Part shown: positions 54,049 to 64,000 of the stretch, in pieces
Layout of the letters: every line of letters starts with the position of its first letter
How positions within the stretch are numbered: position 1 is the first letter of the stretch
DNA from: Oikopleura dioica
Taxonomy: Eukaryota; Chordata; Appendicularia; Copelata; Oikopleuridae
DNA: 64,000 nt
Assembly (NCBI GenBank): GCA_907165135.1
Contig: OU015570.1
Coordinates: forward strand, 2,631,525 to 2,695,524
Direction: 5' to 3'
Program-made: the position numbers and the translations under genes
The notes under the pieces: model-generated
What the model was told of the DNA's origin: nothing
What the model saw: the letters and a program-made list of their open reading frames with translations, nothing else
Databases searched by the model: none

Positions 54049-57000
54049 CTAGAAAGTAAAAGCTCTTGGCTTCTCGTTTTCTTTGTTTTCGTCGTTGGTG
54101 ATGTTGAATTGACGTCCTATTATTTAATAAATATGCGAATAATTCAATAATTCCTACCCGATTTAAATTTGATCACAACTTGCATGTCGTTGTCGGCTTC
54201 AATGACAATTGTTTTCTTCTCGATCTCCTCATCACTGCTCTTGTAGTCTTTTTTGAGTTTCGACAATCCGCCCAAACCTCCCAAACCTGTTGAGGCTGGT
54301 GGAGGTCCAAAAAGAGTCTTAGTCGCAGAAGGTGGAGGTATATAACGTTTTCCTTTTTCATCGCCGTGTGGGACTCGACAGACTGTACTTATTCGATCAC
54401 CACTTTATTATGTAACTTCCGTGCCTTCACCATTTCCATATTTGGAAATCAATCTTTCTTCTCTCACACCTGCCGCTAAACGTCAGCTCCTCGAGTAAGA
54501 GAGCCGGCATTCTCAACTTACCGACTTAACAATAAAGTCCCAGCTCAGTTCGCTGATCCCACATATTGGTACCAGTTCGTTTCCGATACGAATCCACGTC
54601 TGTGTTCCGATTGGCCGAGAGATTCGTTATCCTGAAAACCACGTAACAAAATCCCGCGAGGGTCACCCTTTCAGAGAAATTAATAAAGGGTGCGAGAGAA
54701 AGGTACGAGAATCCGTTGTCATTGCCAGAACTAAAATTGATTTCTACTTCGCACCGCTAACATGGGGAGAGCTCAAGAACAAGCCAAAGAAATTGAAATC
54801 TACGAAAAACTCCTCGATTGTGACGAGGTGAAGTCCGACGCAACAAAAAAAGAAGACATCGAGAAAAAAATAAAATCGCTGCGAGGGAAGTTAATCGAAT
54901 CAGCAAAAGACCTCGACGGCGGAGACTTCTCCAGGAAGGACCAGTGCGATTTAAGCTCTATCAGGACGCAGCTGGGCGACGTCCCAATTTTCGAAGGTGG
55001 CTCCTTTGAGAGCACTAATACATTTATCGCGCGCTGCCAGAAGGTATTAGACTTGAGCGTAAAACCCAACATGAAACTCGAAAAAGAATTCATTGTTGAC
55101 GTCAAATCGCGATGCTCTTTACATGTGACTCATCGAATGGGAAACGGGCACAAATCTTGGGAGGAGCTCAAGAAGGAAATATTCGCGAATTTCAGTGGAG
55201 GAATTACGGCGATACAAAGTCTACAGCGGGCACTCAATACGCCTTACGACAAACGTAAAGGTTTCAAGAAACTGGCGACGCAGATCAGCCTTAATCTTGA
55301 AGCGGCGAAGACGACAATCGAAAAAAGCCTTAAGAAACAGGCATTGAAGCAGGAAGCTGGAAACGAGCCTGCTGTTGGGATCGAGATTGTCGAGCCGCTA
55401 ACTGTGGACCGCCTCATGGACCACGTTGGAGCGTCGATTATGGCCACTATCATCCAGGTACATCACAATGATTTGTACAACTCGATGGCCCCAGTCTGGA
55501 AGAAGATATCTAATGCCGGGAACCTCGCAGAGCAAGCCGAGTACTACCAGACCCAGAGAGGCGGAGGTGAAATTTCAACTTATTACGGGCGAAGTATGAG
55601 AGGTGGCCGGTATCAAAAAAGAGCCAAAACGACAGCCAAAAAATGACCGAAAAAGCGCATCCAACGCGGACAACAAGAAGTATGGTAGCTCGGGCGGAGG
55701 CTCAACTAATTCTAGAGGAAATCGCTTTAATAAAAAAGGCGGCTTCAAGAAACAAGCGTATGTAAACAACGAAGAGGAAGAGCACCAGCTGGATGCAAGC
55801 GACAAGGAGATTTCCGAGGACGAGGCGAGAAAGGAGACAATGTTCATCTCAAACCGACGAACGGATTTTTGCTAAGGGCTGACGCCGCGTGCTACGCGTC
55901 AGACCCTGTTATTACCAACGAAAGCACAAATCAAGCATACACCGGGGCATTTCAACCTCGGGTCAATTTAAAAATAAGCGCGGCGACCGGTAAATCCTTC
56001 TCTTTCAATGCGCTCGTGGACACTGGCAGCTCAATAACAATGATATTAAAACGGGATGTTCCACCGCAGCTGGCAAATAATATAGAGCCATACGAGGGCA
56101 AAGTCGCTGGAATCGGTGCTGGACGTTTGGTTGGCCTCCTCAACTCTCATCTCGATATCGGCGGCCACCGGTTCTCGGACGTCAAAATCTTTATCATCGA
56201 AAACGAGATTCCCATGCTGCTAGGAAGAGATATAATTTTCGATCACAAGGACGTAAAATGCCTACCTGATATTGACGGGCTTAAAATTTTCAGCAAGTCG
56301 TCGAACAAACTTATGTCGACGGTTAATTATGCCTTAAGTTCGGCTTTCACCGCCAAGATTGAGCCGAGTGCGCTTTTCCGGAAATTAAAGGAAACTAAAA
56401 AACTGGATATCGAGGCGATAGAACATCTCACCAGCGAAGAAAAAGTTACTTGTGCTCTACTTGTCGACGAATGCGGGAAGGTTTTCTGCGTCGAGGGCGA
56501 CCCAGTCGGGATGTTCAAAGAATATGCGCGAAAACCTACGATTCCTGGCAGAACAGCAGCTCGCCGGCAACACCCGATCGCACAGCAGTTTCAAGCTTGC
56601 GTAGATGACGAGCTCTCGGGCATGCTTAAAGACACGATCATCCAAAGATGCTACGACAGCCGAGGATTTAACAGCCCGATTCTGGCTGTCCCAAAGAAGA
56701 CGGGGCAAGCAAGAGTCTGTTGCAATTTCAAGGACACACTCAATAAAATAATAACGGAAGTGGACAGAGAGGTGTGGACCCTACCGCGGCTGGAGCAAAT
56801 ATTCGCTACTGTTGGGCCACAGACTAAGTACTTCTCTACAATCGATGTCAGTAAGGGATATTGGCACTGTCTCATTCATCCAGATGATCGGCACAAAACC
56901 GCGTTCAAATGGCGCGGGAAATGCTACATGTTCCGACGGCTTCCATTTGGACTTCTCCATGCGGGAGATATCTTCTGCAAATTCCTGCAAAACGCCCTGG

Positions 57001-60000
57001 ACCAGGTCGAGAGATCGAGCCAGATAGTGTCATATGTTGATGATGTGCTGGTCTTCGACGACTCATTCGAAAAACACATGATGACGCTGCGCCAGGTATT
57101 TCAGGCGCTGCTGCGCTCAGGAGTACGCCTCGGTGCAGCAAAATGTAAGTTTTTCTCGAAATCGACGGTATTTATGGGGAGAAAAATAATACCAGAGGGA
57201 ATATCGCCAGACCCGAAGAACGTTGCCGATATACTGAAGATCGAGCCGCCAACAAATAGAAAGGAGCTACTGTCTTGCCTGGGCATGCTTGGATGGGTCT
57301 CAACTTGGATATCGGCAAATTTGTCCGAGAACATCGCGGAGTACTGCTTTTCAAACATCACGAGAGAAATGACTAAATTGACAAAAAAGGTAACTTCGAA
57401 ATCATTTACTTGGCCTCCAGAAGCACAAAAGCCTTCGAGGAAGCCAAAAGAAGACTGACTGAGCCGACGGTCATTGCATATCCAGACTTCAGCAAGCCGT
57501 TTATCCTGGCTACTGATGCAAGCGAATTTTGCATCGGCGCAACTCTGCTGCAGAAACAAAAAGGCGTTATCAGAATGATTGGCGCAGCATCTCTCACTCT
57601 CTCAGATACACAGTCCCGGTGGGCGACTCTAGAACAAGAAGGCTTCGCAATTCTCTGGGGAATGGAGCGCTTCAGATACTATTTAGAAGGGTCGAAGCCG
57701 TTCATCGTCCTTACAGATCATAAACCTTTCGTCAACATCGACCGGAAGGCGACAAAAAATCGAAAAATTCAAAGGTGGAGAGAGCGCATGAGTCTGTTTA
57801 ATTTTGCAGTGCAATATCTGCCGGGTAAAAACACGATCGCGGACTTCCTCTCACGGCCTTACGGTAAAACCGCTTCGTCGCAGACAGTAGATGACAGCGC
57901 AGCGGGTGAGTTCTACACCCAGGAAGGGGCAGGGCTCTAAATTTACGTTCCTTCATGGTCATGTGGCGGCGTTTTTCCAAAAGAAATGCTCCTTACAAAA
58001 AGCGAAGAAGCTCAAGATTGCTCTGCCTTCACCAGTTTTGTTTGCAACTCATCGAACCTGAATCTCCACGAAATGATCGTCATAACACGAGCCCAGGAAG
58101 AGGATATATCTTTGAGCACGGTTCGTGAGTACATCAAAAGGAAGTAAAGCCGGAGAAGTGGATACTTAACTCCTGCGGCGAGCGAGATGCATTTTTGCGT
58201 CACCGGAAGCGATACAAATTTCACGAAGGCTCGAACGTACTTCTGGTGAATTTGGAAGGGAGAGACCGCATCGTTATTCCGAGCTCATTAAAAACCCGGT
58301 TCCTGAAAAATGTCATGAAGTCGCTCATTTTGGAGTGAAGAAAACAATGGAGCTTCTCGATTGGGCGTGATGGCCAGGAATGCATGAGGACGTCGTGGAC
58401 TATTGTGCATCATGCACCGTATGTTTGAAGGTAAAAGGATCCGACACACAGCCAAATAAGCCCGGCTTACTGACAATTCCGCGTGGAAGCCGTCCGTTCG
58501 AAATTATTATGTTGGACTATATCGAGTTCGAGCGCAGTCAATCAGGCAAGAAATATGTGATGACTCTACAATGCCAATTAACGCGATTCGTACAAGTTTA
58601 TCCGTGGGCGACACTTCGCGGCGGAACTCGTTACAAATCTTTGCAAACTGCTCAATGTCAAGCAGATCCTTCACGTCCCTTATCGCCCAGAAGCTTCAGG
58701 TACGATCGAGTGGCTCCACCGTACTCTAAAATCAGCCATTTGGGCAGTCGCCTACGATCAAGGAGCCGACTGGGAAGACGTTATCGCCCCAGTCGTGTTC
58801 GCAATAAATAGTGTAAAAAATAGGGCGACAAATATGAGCGCTTTCGAAGCCGTATTTGGCAGAAAATCATCCCCGGTGGGAATTACTGTACCAAGCTCAA
58901 CGCCGACTGCAGAAACGCCGCACGACTACGCCCGACAATGTGCTGAGACTCTGGTCCGTTCTACCAAAATGATTAAACTCGCGCAGGAGCAAGTAGACGA
59001 GCGCCAATAACGCGCCGAACCGGCCTTTCGAATCCCAGAGGAAATTGAAAAAGGGGAGAAAATTTACCTGAAACGCCCAGTCAGCGCACTTGCGAAAAGG
59101 GAGCACACCGAGATGATTGGTCCCTTCAAGGTAATCGCCTCAGATGGGCACGTGCTGTGTATCGAGCAGGACGGAGTCAACCGATGGGTCCACCGACACC
59201 ATGTCGTCCTCGCTAAACGGAGACGCCCTGACCTCACTGATGAAATGGACGACTACGACAGCTCCGACGACGAGCCCTAACAGCCGACGATAACAAAGAA
59301 AAGCCCAAACCGCAAATTAAACTTCGAAGAGGCACGCGAGAAAGACGTCAGGTCATGCCCAATCAAGCTGGCTCTTCACTTTAAACGCCGAGGTAGTCCT
59401 TAGCATTTCAAATTTTCATCCTTTCTTTTCGCATCTTTCTTCACCAATTCTATTCTACTCGTCTGCCACCGAAGCCTGGAAATAACATCATGCGCAGATC
59501 CTTAATCGCCGAGGTAGCATTCTCACTTTCAAAAACTCATTTTTTTTCTCTTCGCGAACACGAAGCGCCAGCCTGTGCGATTTTCGTCCCTAACCTATGC
59601 GAATTACGTCCCTGGCCTATGCGAATTTCGTCCCTGGCCTATGCGAATTACGTCCCTAGCCTATGCGAATTTCGTCCCGAGCCCTTGGACTGGTCGAGAA
59701 ACCGCCTAAAGCTTTAATCGACGAGTAACGAACCGATCGCCATTTCGCCAAGAATAAAGTTCCGACCGAAAAATTGGGGGAACATGTGGGACTGGACAGA
59801 CTGTACTTATTCGATCACCACTTTATTATGTAACTTCCGTGCCGCTAAACGTCAGCTCCTCGAGTAAGAGAGCCGGCATTCTCAACTTACCGACTTAACA
59901 ATAAAGTCCCAGCTCAAAGTAACAAGAGTGTTATTTATTGTACGCAGTTCGCTGATCCCACAGCCGTGAACAGATATGGCCATGTCTATGAAAATGTCAA

Positions 60001-60121
60001 CTATTGACAACAACTGAAAACTACCTGAGATTGAATCAATCCTAGGCAAATAACCATCGCTAAAACGAGGTACCGGGGGTTTTTCCGCGGAGGCTTTCTC
60101 CTTGACGATGTACTTGCACAT
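54049..60121 (-). CDS. Gene V: small unknown protein split by a Gypsy-like element
   Basis: Coding pieces 59963-60121, 54158-54366 and 54049-54116. The frame runs from MCKYIVKEKASAEKPPVPRF to AISVHG at the right element edge and resumes with DEKGKRYIPPPSATKTL at the left edge, in phase after removing 54367-59962 and one GCCG. A GLGGLGGLSKL stretch and an acidic segment follow. A 41 nt intron (54117-54157) precedes the last exon (stop at 54049). Start chosen because ACATG directly follows a TTTTTAAG acceptor-like site. Before the hAT-type MITE at 60131 inserted, the gap to gene W was about 28 nt. Function unknown. Confidence 0.6.
54762..55875 (+). CDS. Gag (with basic nucleocapsid part in the +1 frame)
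   Basis: The frame 54762-55646 (294 aa) starts MGRAQEQAKEIEIYEKLLDC and contains a capsid-like helical stretch (FIARCQKVLDLSVK, RCSLHVTHRMGNGHKSWEEL). Near a CAAAAAAG tract at about 55614 the frame passes to 55603-55875, which is Lys/Arg/Gly-rich (RNRFNKKGGFKKQA), as expected of nucleocapsid, and ends just where pol begins. No CCHC knuckle is visible. The tract could be a programmed or accidental shift site. Confidence 0.75.
55869..57940 (+). CDS. Pol: protease - RT - RNase H, frameshifted
   Basis: Protease: NALVDTGSSITMI and LGRDII. RT: FSTIDVSKGYWHC, FGLLHAGDIF and the catalytic SYVDDVLVFDD. RNase H after a one-base shift near 57425: FILATDASEFCIGA, ALxQEGFAILW-like EQEGFAILWGMERF, LTDHKPFVNI. 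The start overlaps the nucleocapsid frame by a few bases at TTTTTG. RNase H stops at 57938-57940. Confidence 0.88.
57941..59280 (+). pseudogene. Integrase, broken
   Basis: Zinc-binding pieces (AHFGVKKTMELLDW, then a TGA at about 58368, then YCASCTVCLKVK), the first core Asp (IIMLDYIEFE), and a late core with Glu (GTIEWLHRTLKSAI) are visible. The middle around the second Asp is lost by a shift or deletion near 58610-58650. A further stop after ERQ (about 59010) precedes a tail IYLKRPVSALAKRE ... HRHHVVLAKRRR and an acidic end. Confidence 0.8.
59575..59680. repeat. Minisatellite, ~28 bp units
   Basis: GCGAATT(A/T)CGTCCC(T/G)(G/A)GCCTAT repeats four to five times, between the integrase end and the right LTR of the Gypsy-like element. 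Confidence 0.8.
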
Positions 60122-60130
60122 GTCTAAAAA

Positions 60131-60940
60131 CAGGGATGTAAATCACCCCACCCCAGCCACCCCACCCTAACACCACCCCGACATTTCGACTTCGCCGTGA
60201 GAACCACCCCACCCCACCCTGTAAAATTCTAAGATGGCTTCGAACCACCCCACCCCACCTCACCCTCAGGGTGCATAAAAATGAAACTATTTTAATTTTA
60301 TGAACTTGGTCGAAAAAACCCTGTGTTTTGGCCTGAGTCAGGCACCTAAACCTGACTCAGAGTTGTTAATGTCGTACATTGCTACCACGGTTTCGAAAAA
60401 CTGATACTACCTACTACCATAACTAAAAAATGTAGTATGCGGTAAACAGTTTACTAACATTTAACACCAGGAAAATAACTAACAATTTAATTTTTTGAAG
60501 TCAAACTAGATCCGTTGTATTCCAATTAGCATCTTTAAATATAGAAAAGAGACATAAATAATGCATAAAAAGTTAAAACGTCTCTTCTTGAGAAAAATTT
60601 GTGAAAAATTGCATATTTCCAATGTAGTATTACTACACACTTCTGAGAATGCTACTACATACTAACATTACTACCGTCCAATGCAGAGATATAAGTTAAA
60701 TATCATATAACTCACCCCACCCCAGCCACCCCACCCTAACACCACCCCGACATTTTGACTTCGCCGTAAGAGCCACCCCACCCCACCCTGAAAAATTCCG
60801 AGGTGGCTTCGAATCACCCCACCCCACCCTGAGAAAATTGAGGTGCTTCCGTGACCACCCCACTCCACCTCAAAAATATCATGGTGCTATGCAACCACCC
60901 CACCCTCGAGGTGGGGTGGTCAGGGTGATTTACAACCCTG
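60131..60940. mobile_element. hAT-type MITE, 810 bp, CCACCCCAC-rich ends
   Basis: Termini CAGGGATGTAAATCACCC and (reverse complement) CAGGGTTGTAAATCACCC are flanked by TCTAAAAA (60123-60130) and TCTTAAAA (60941-60948), 8 bp with one mismatch. Subterminal arms are dominated by CCACCCCACCC. It sits in the gap between genes W and V. Confidence 0.87.
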
Positions 60941-60967
60941 TCTTAAAAAGTAAACATAAGCCTTTAT

Positions 60968-62172
60968 TCAATTTGTTTTGTATCCGTAAAGAGCATGGAA
61001 CTCGTTGAGCAGATTCGCATATTTGATGGCAGTTTCAACTATAAAAAATTGTTATTGATTGATTTGGGCAAAGTTCAACCTTGACCCCGAGTGCGAATGA
61101 AAGCATTGAGTGGACGAGGTGGAACAAAAGATCGTCGAACAAAAGCGGAGAGAGGTCGGCCGTAATTGGAGCGCGACGGGTAGGGAGTTGGTGAACGCGG
61201 CGCTGCTGGAGTTGTTGGCGCTGTTGAAACTGGCGCCTCTGGAACTGGCGCCTTTAACGCTGGCGTATCAGGCGATGGAGCGCCTCGGGACGGAGATGGA
61301 AGCTCTTGGAAATAAGGATCCTGCGTATCTTCCAATTTCAACATTTTTGGTGGCGAAACTAATCAAATCTATTCAAATTTCGTGTTTGTGTGTACCTGTA
61401 ATTCCATCGTCTCGGACAGTATAGCCTAATTACCATTAATTGGGAAAAAATGTGAAATCAACCTTTTGTCGGAGTTGTTAACTCAATTGCAGGGGCAAGG
61501 CTGTTGTCGGTTCGTTGAGCAACGCTCAAAGTTGCTTTGAGGTGCCCGTATTTGACACTGAGTTGAACGCCGTCAAAATCTTTGACGGCTAAAAACTTAA
61601 ATCGGCAAATTCCGTTTGACTAACCTTTGTAAATCTTTTTAGCGCTTTTTGTAACGCTCTTTTGCATAGTCTTCCGAAAAAACTTTTTGGGAGACTTTTT
61701 CGGACAAAATCTTCGACGTTTGGCAACAACTCCCCCGGCAGAAGATCGTCGCCGTTTACCCGCTATTCATAATAAAATTTGATTTTTAATCGATCAAACC
61801 TTTGAAACTGGGCAGGGGTTGAACTAAATTAATATTTGAACCAAATGTATCACTTATTTTACCTTGAGAGTCGAGCTCCTTGAAAGTCTTGCCGATGCTC
61901 TTGAAAATCTTGAAATCGTCTGCCCGTGTCGTCGAGCCTTGACTAGTTTTCGACTAAAACCTAATTAACTATGATCTTTTCAACAAAATACCCATTGAGA
62001 AAAGCGCGTTTCCCAGTATCATTGCCCCCCACTCGATCGCTTGCATCAACATCGCAATTGTTGACATTAATCGCGCCAATGTCAGTATGCAAGCTTCGAG
62101 AAAGGCTGGACTCATCTCGGCAAACATCGTTCTCTGGTCTCTGTGATTCCGAGGTAAATCCTCCTCCTCCAT
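60968..62172 (-). CDS. Gene W: hydrophobic, Arg/Lys-rich and Pro-rich protein
   Basis: Seven exons: 61992-62172, 61864-61960, 61625-61762, 61463-61588, 61396-61425, 61080-61358 and 60968-61038, with introns mostly 31-41 nt. Domains in order: start MEEEDLPRNHRDQRTMFAEM; hydrophobic helices (FLEACILTLARLMSTIAMLM, AIEWGAMILGNALFSMG); Arg-rich (RKLVKARRHGQTISRFSR); Lys/Arg cluster (KRRRSSAGGVVAKRRRF); short globular part; Ala/Pro-rich (APVPEAPVSTAPTTPAAP); tail ANLLNEFHALYGYKTN. The stop overlaps AATAAA. A second ATG frame (62179) lacks the hydrophobic stretch. Basic plus membrane-active parts would suit nucleic-acid packaging or membrane association, but that is speculation. Confidence 0.6.
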
Positions 62173-62494
62173 GGGTCATTTCGAGTTATTCTAAATTTTT
62201 TAGTTAAAATACCCTAATCTTGGTGTCGTGAGCTAACAGTAATTAACTGTGAATAAAGTATCAAATGTCCATCAGTGAGTAAATAAAAATTTCAGTTCAA
62301 GATCAGGCGCAGCATGTAGTCCGATTAGGGAACGATCAAGTGTTTCACGCCGTGAAAACAGGTTTCTGATGTGGGCGGAAATTCACCTTCGGCAATCTTC
62401 AAACGACGGCGCTAAAATAGCAATTAACCTTTGTTTGCATATTGATCTTACATAAGTTTCACACCATTTGGAAGATTTGAAAATTTCCGGCACA

Positions 62495-63856
62495 TCAATC
62501 ATCTGGCGTAGAACGAATTTGGTCAACTTGTCGTTTCTCTAACCATTGTTTGATTAAACCTCTTTGATATCTCACCTCAGATTCAAGTTTTATCATTCGG
62601 CGATCGTGTCTCTCAATGGCGAGTCTCTGAAAATATTTTTTAAGTTTTATTTAACTTATTTGACTCACCAGTTGGTTTGCGCAAAATCCGAGTGGAAAAT
62701 CGTCCCAGCAAAGTGGATTCACTATGATGCAAATATCGTCCACCAGACAAGAAGAGTTGTCATCGTCAACACTCTCGCATAATTTCAAAATCGGCATTTT
62801 TGAGTACTCCATCCACAAAGTAAAATCCTCTTCACAACTAGAACAGTTGGAGTTTCCACACAAACATAGTGTGAACTCAATTTTTCAATCTAAAAATTCC
62901 AAATTATTTTTTTAATAATTGATCGAATAATTCGAATAATTATTTTTTCGAATTATTCAATTGAATTATTTAAAATTCAGAGGCAAAGCAGGTAGTAGCA
63001 GTACTTCGGATAATTATTTGAATTATTTGATTGAATAATTCAAATATTCTGTGGCGAAGCGGAGCAGTAGCAAATTTTTTTCAATTGATCTCTTCTTATC
63101 TAAATATAATCAATCCTTTTTTCTTGGATGTAATCATACCTTCTTTTGAAATTGAATGATTATTTTGCGCCAATCATCATTTTCTTCCCCATCACTTTCT
63201 TTAGCACTTTCTTGACCGCTTTCTTGACCACTTCCATCCGATCCACTTTCTTGACCGCTTCCATCGCTCTCCTGACCGCTTCCATCACTCTCCTGGCCGC
63301 TTCCACCGCTCCCCTGATCGCTTGCATCGCTCTCCTGGCCGCTTCCATCGCTCTCCTGCACTCCATCTTGCACATATTGATTCTCGAACTCATCTTAATC
63401 TTGTTAAATTGGCTTTCTAACGCATCATACCTTGCTCGAAAGAATCAGTCGAAGAGGAGGAGGAAGACATGAAACTCGAATAGTCGTAATCTTCTTCATC
63501 CCATTCTTATAAAAATCAACAAGGAGTAATTTTCCAAAACTTACCGTATCGAAGAGATCGAGCATGACGAGCGAGATCAGGTTCAGTGCGGGGTGGTTGA
63601 AATGTATCACGGAGACAGTTCTGGAACATTGAATAAATCACAATTCCAGCGGCACCGAGCACGATTCCAATGAGAAGAGTGATCGAGTAGGTGCAGATGT
63701 TTGCACACTTTAATATTTTTATTTTTTCTCTTATTGCTTTCTTACCTTGGGACCCTCACTTCGAACCTGGCAACGAATCTTGCCCTCCAAATTCTCACTG
63801 AGAAAGTTCGCCATCGCCTCAAGATCCTGATCGCTCAAATTTTCGGCCTCGTCCAT
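62495..63856 (-). CDS. Gene Z': acidic single-pass membrane protein, intact copy
   Basis: Same exon plan as 23492-24812: acidic N-terminus, membrane segment (ITLLIGIVLGAAGIVIYSMF), a linker rich in Asp/Glu/Tyr/Ser, ESDGSGQ repeats (more than in copy 1), a Cys/Asp-rich exon (CGNSNCSSCEEDF ... DDICIIVNPLCWDDF) and a basic helical end (IERHDRRMIKLESE, IKQWLEKRQ). Here WRKIIIQFQKK runs on to a GT donor, and exon 5 is open. The start lies 34 nt after the stop of Y'. Probably a tail-acidic type II or III membrane protein; function unknown. Confidence 0.65.
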
Positions 63857-63890
63857 GCTACGAATTATCTATCAAATTTGAAAAATTTTC

Positions 63891-64000
63891 TTACTTTTGA
63901 GACTTTTTGAATTTGGCCTTAAAAATTGGCGAGTTTTGAATACGGTCACTAACGGTCTGCCGCCCTCCTTCAAGCATATCTGAATCAAATTCTCTTAGTT
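63891..64000 (-). CDS. Gene Y' (partial): small unknown protein
   Basis: The C-terminal part of the duplicate of gene Y, ending KAKFKKSQK-stop, runs off the right edge of the window. See the entry at 24847. Confidence 0.5.
   Translation of the reverse strand, partial: LREFDSDMLEGGRQTVSDRIQNSPIFKAKFKKSQK

Larger units (their letters stand above)
54367..59962 (+). mobile_element. Ty3/Gypsy-like LTR retrotransposon inserted in gene V
   Basis: LTRs 54367-54563 and 59786-59962 share TGTGGGACT(C/G)GACAGACTG ... GCTGATCCCACA, with GCCG on both flanks (54363-54366, 59963-59966). A primer-site-like TGGTACCAGTTCG lies 3 nt inside the left LTR, and a purine tract (AATTGGGGGAACA) abuts the right LTR. 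The order gag, protease, RT, RNase H, integrase is Ty3/Gypsy. The two LTRs differ by indels: the left has about 50 extra bases after CCGTGCC and lacks about 31 bases present in the right. Pol contains shifts and at least one stop, so this copy is inactive. Confidence 0.93.
62331..64000 (-). repeat. Segmental duplication, copy 2 (partner 23329-25000)
   Basis: This copy keeps open frames where copy 1 has stops and has one longer ESDGSGQ repeat run. It begins at AACGATCAAGTG, preceded here by ordinary flank (GTAGTCCGATTAGGG), and continues past the window end. Confidence 0.92.

Overview
This window looks like invertebrate animal nuclear DNA. It has spliced genes with very short introns (about 31-55 nt), same-strand genes separated by only about 10-40 nt (operon style), SINE-like tRNA relics and many nested eukaryotic transposons. 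No bacterial, plastid or rRNA feature is visible. The short introns together with tight gene strings (as in SL trans-spliced operons) make a larvacean tunicate my leading guess. Chaetognaths and other operon-bearing animals remain possible; the species is inference.

Left part (1-26.7 kb). A spliced gene with an HGKG motif (1-286, resuming at 12524-12826) is split by a 12.2 kb Ty3/Gypsy-like element on the minus strand. That element has 911 bp LTRs of equal length and a 4 bp target duplication (ACAA). Its LTRs carry a row of CTCF-like motifs and a row of ETS-like CCGGAAGT motifs. Two hAT-type elements sit inside it, one of them 3.4 kb and splitting pol. To the right lie small DNA elements (TTAA or 8 bp duplications), tRNA-like SINE relics, a decayed minus-strand Gypsy copy (17.3-23.3 kb) that hosts a 1.7 kb TRIM-like mini-LTR element, and a minus-strand gene trio (25.8-23.5 kb) that includes a pseudogenised duplicate of genes at 62.5-64 kb.

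Centre (26.76-40.39 kb). A 13.6 kb unit is bounded by about 460 bp inverted repeats and a 5 bp duplication (CCATG). On the plus strand it carries short basic and acidic protein genes, a zinc-finger/HGKG transposase-like gene, a Ulp1/C48-like protease and an SGNH-hydrolase-like gene, plus several nested MITEs. I cannot place it in a named superfamily, and it is the strongest candidate here for an undescribed mobile system.

Right part (40.4-64 kb). After MITEs, a Penelope-like RT fragment and repeats, a minus-strand chain of at least eight compact genes runs from 64 kb down to 48.2 kb: Y', Z', W, V, U, T, S and R, then the fragment Q. Most neighbours are 8-40 nt apart once insertions are removed. 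The predicted products are single-pass membrane proteins, Arg/Lys-rich and Pro-rich proteins, an AT-hook protein and a large unknown protein; none has a recognised function. The chain is interrupted by a hAT-type MITE and by a second Ty3/Gypsy-like element (54.4-60.0 kb) inserted in gene V. Frameshifts and stops in several genes mean either decay or assembly indels; the sequence alone cannot tell.
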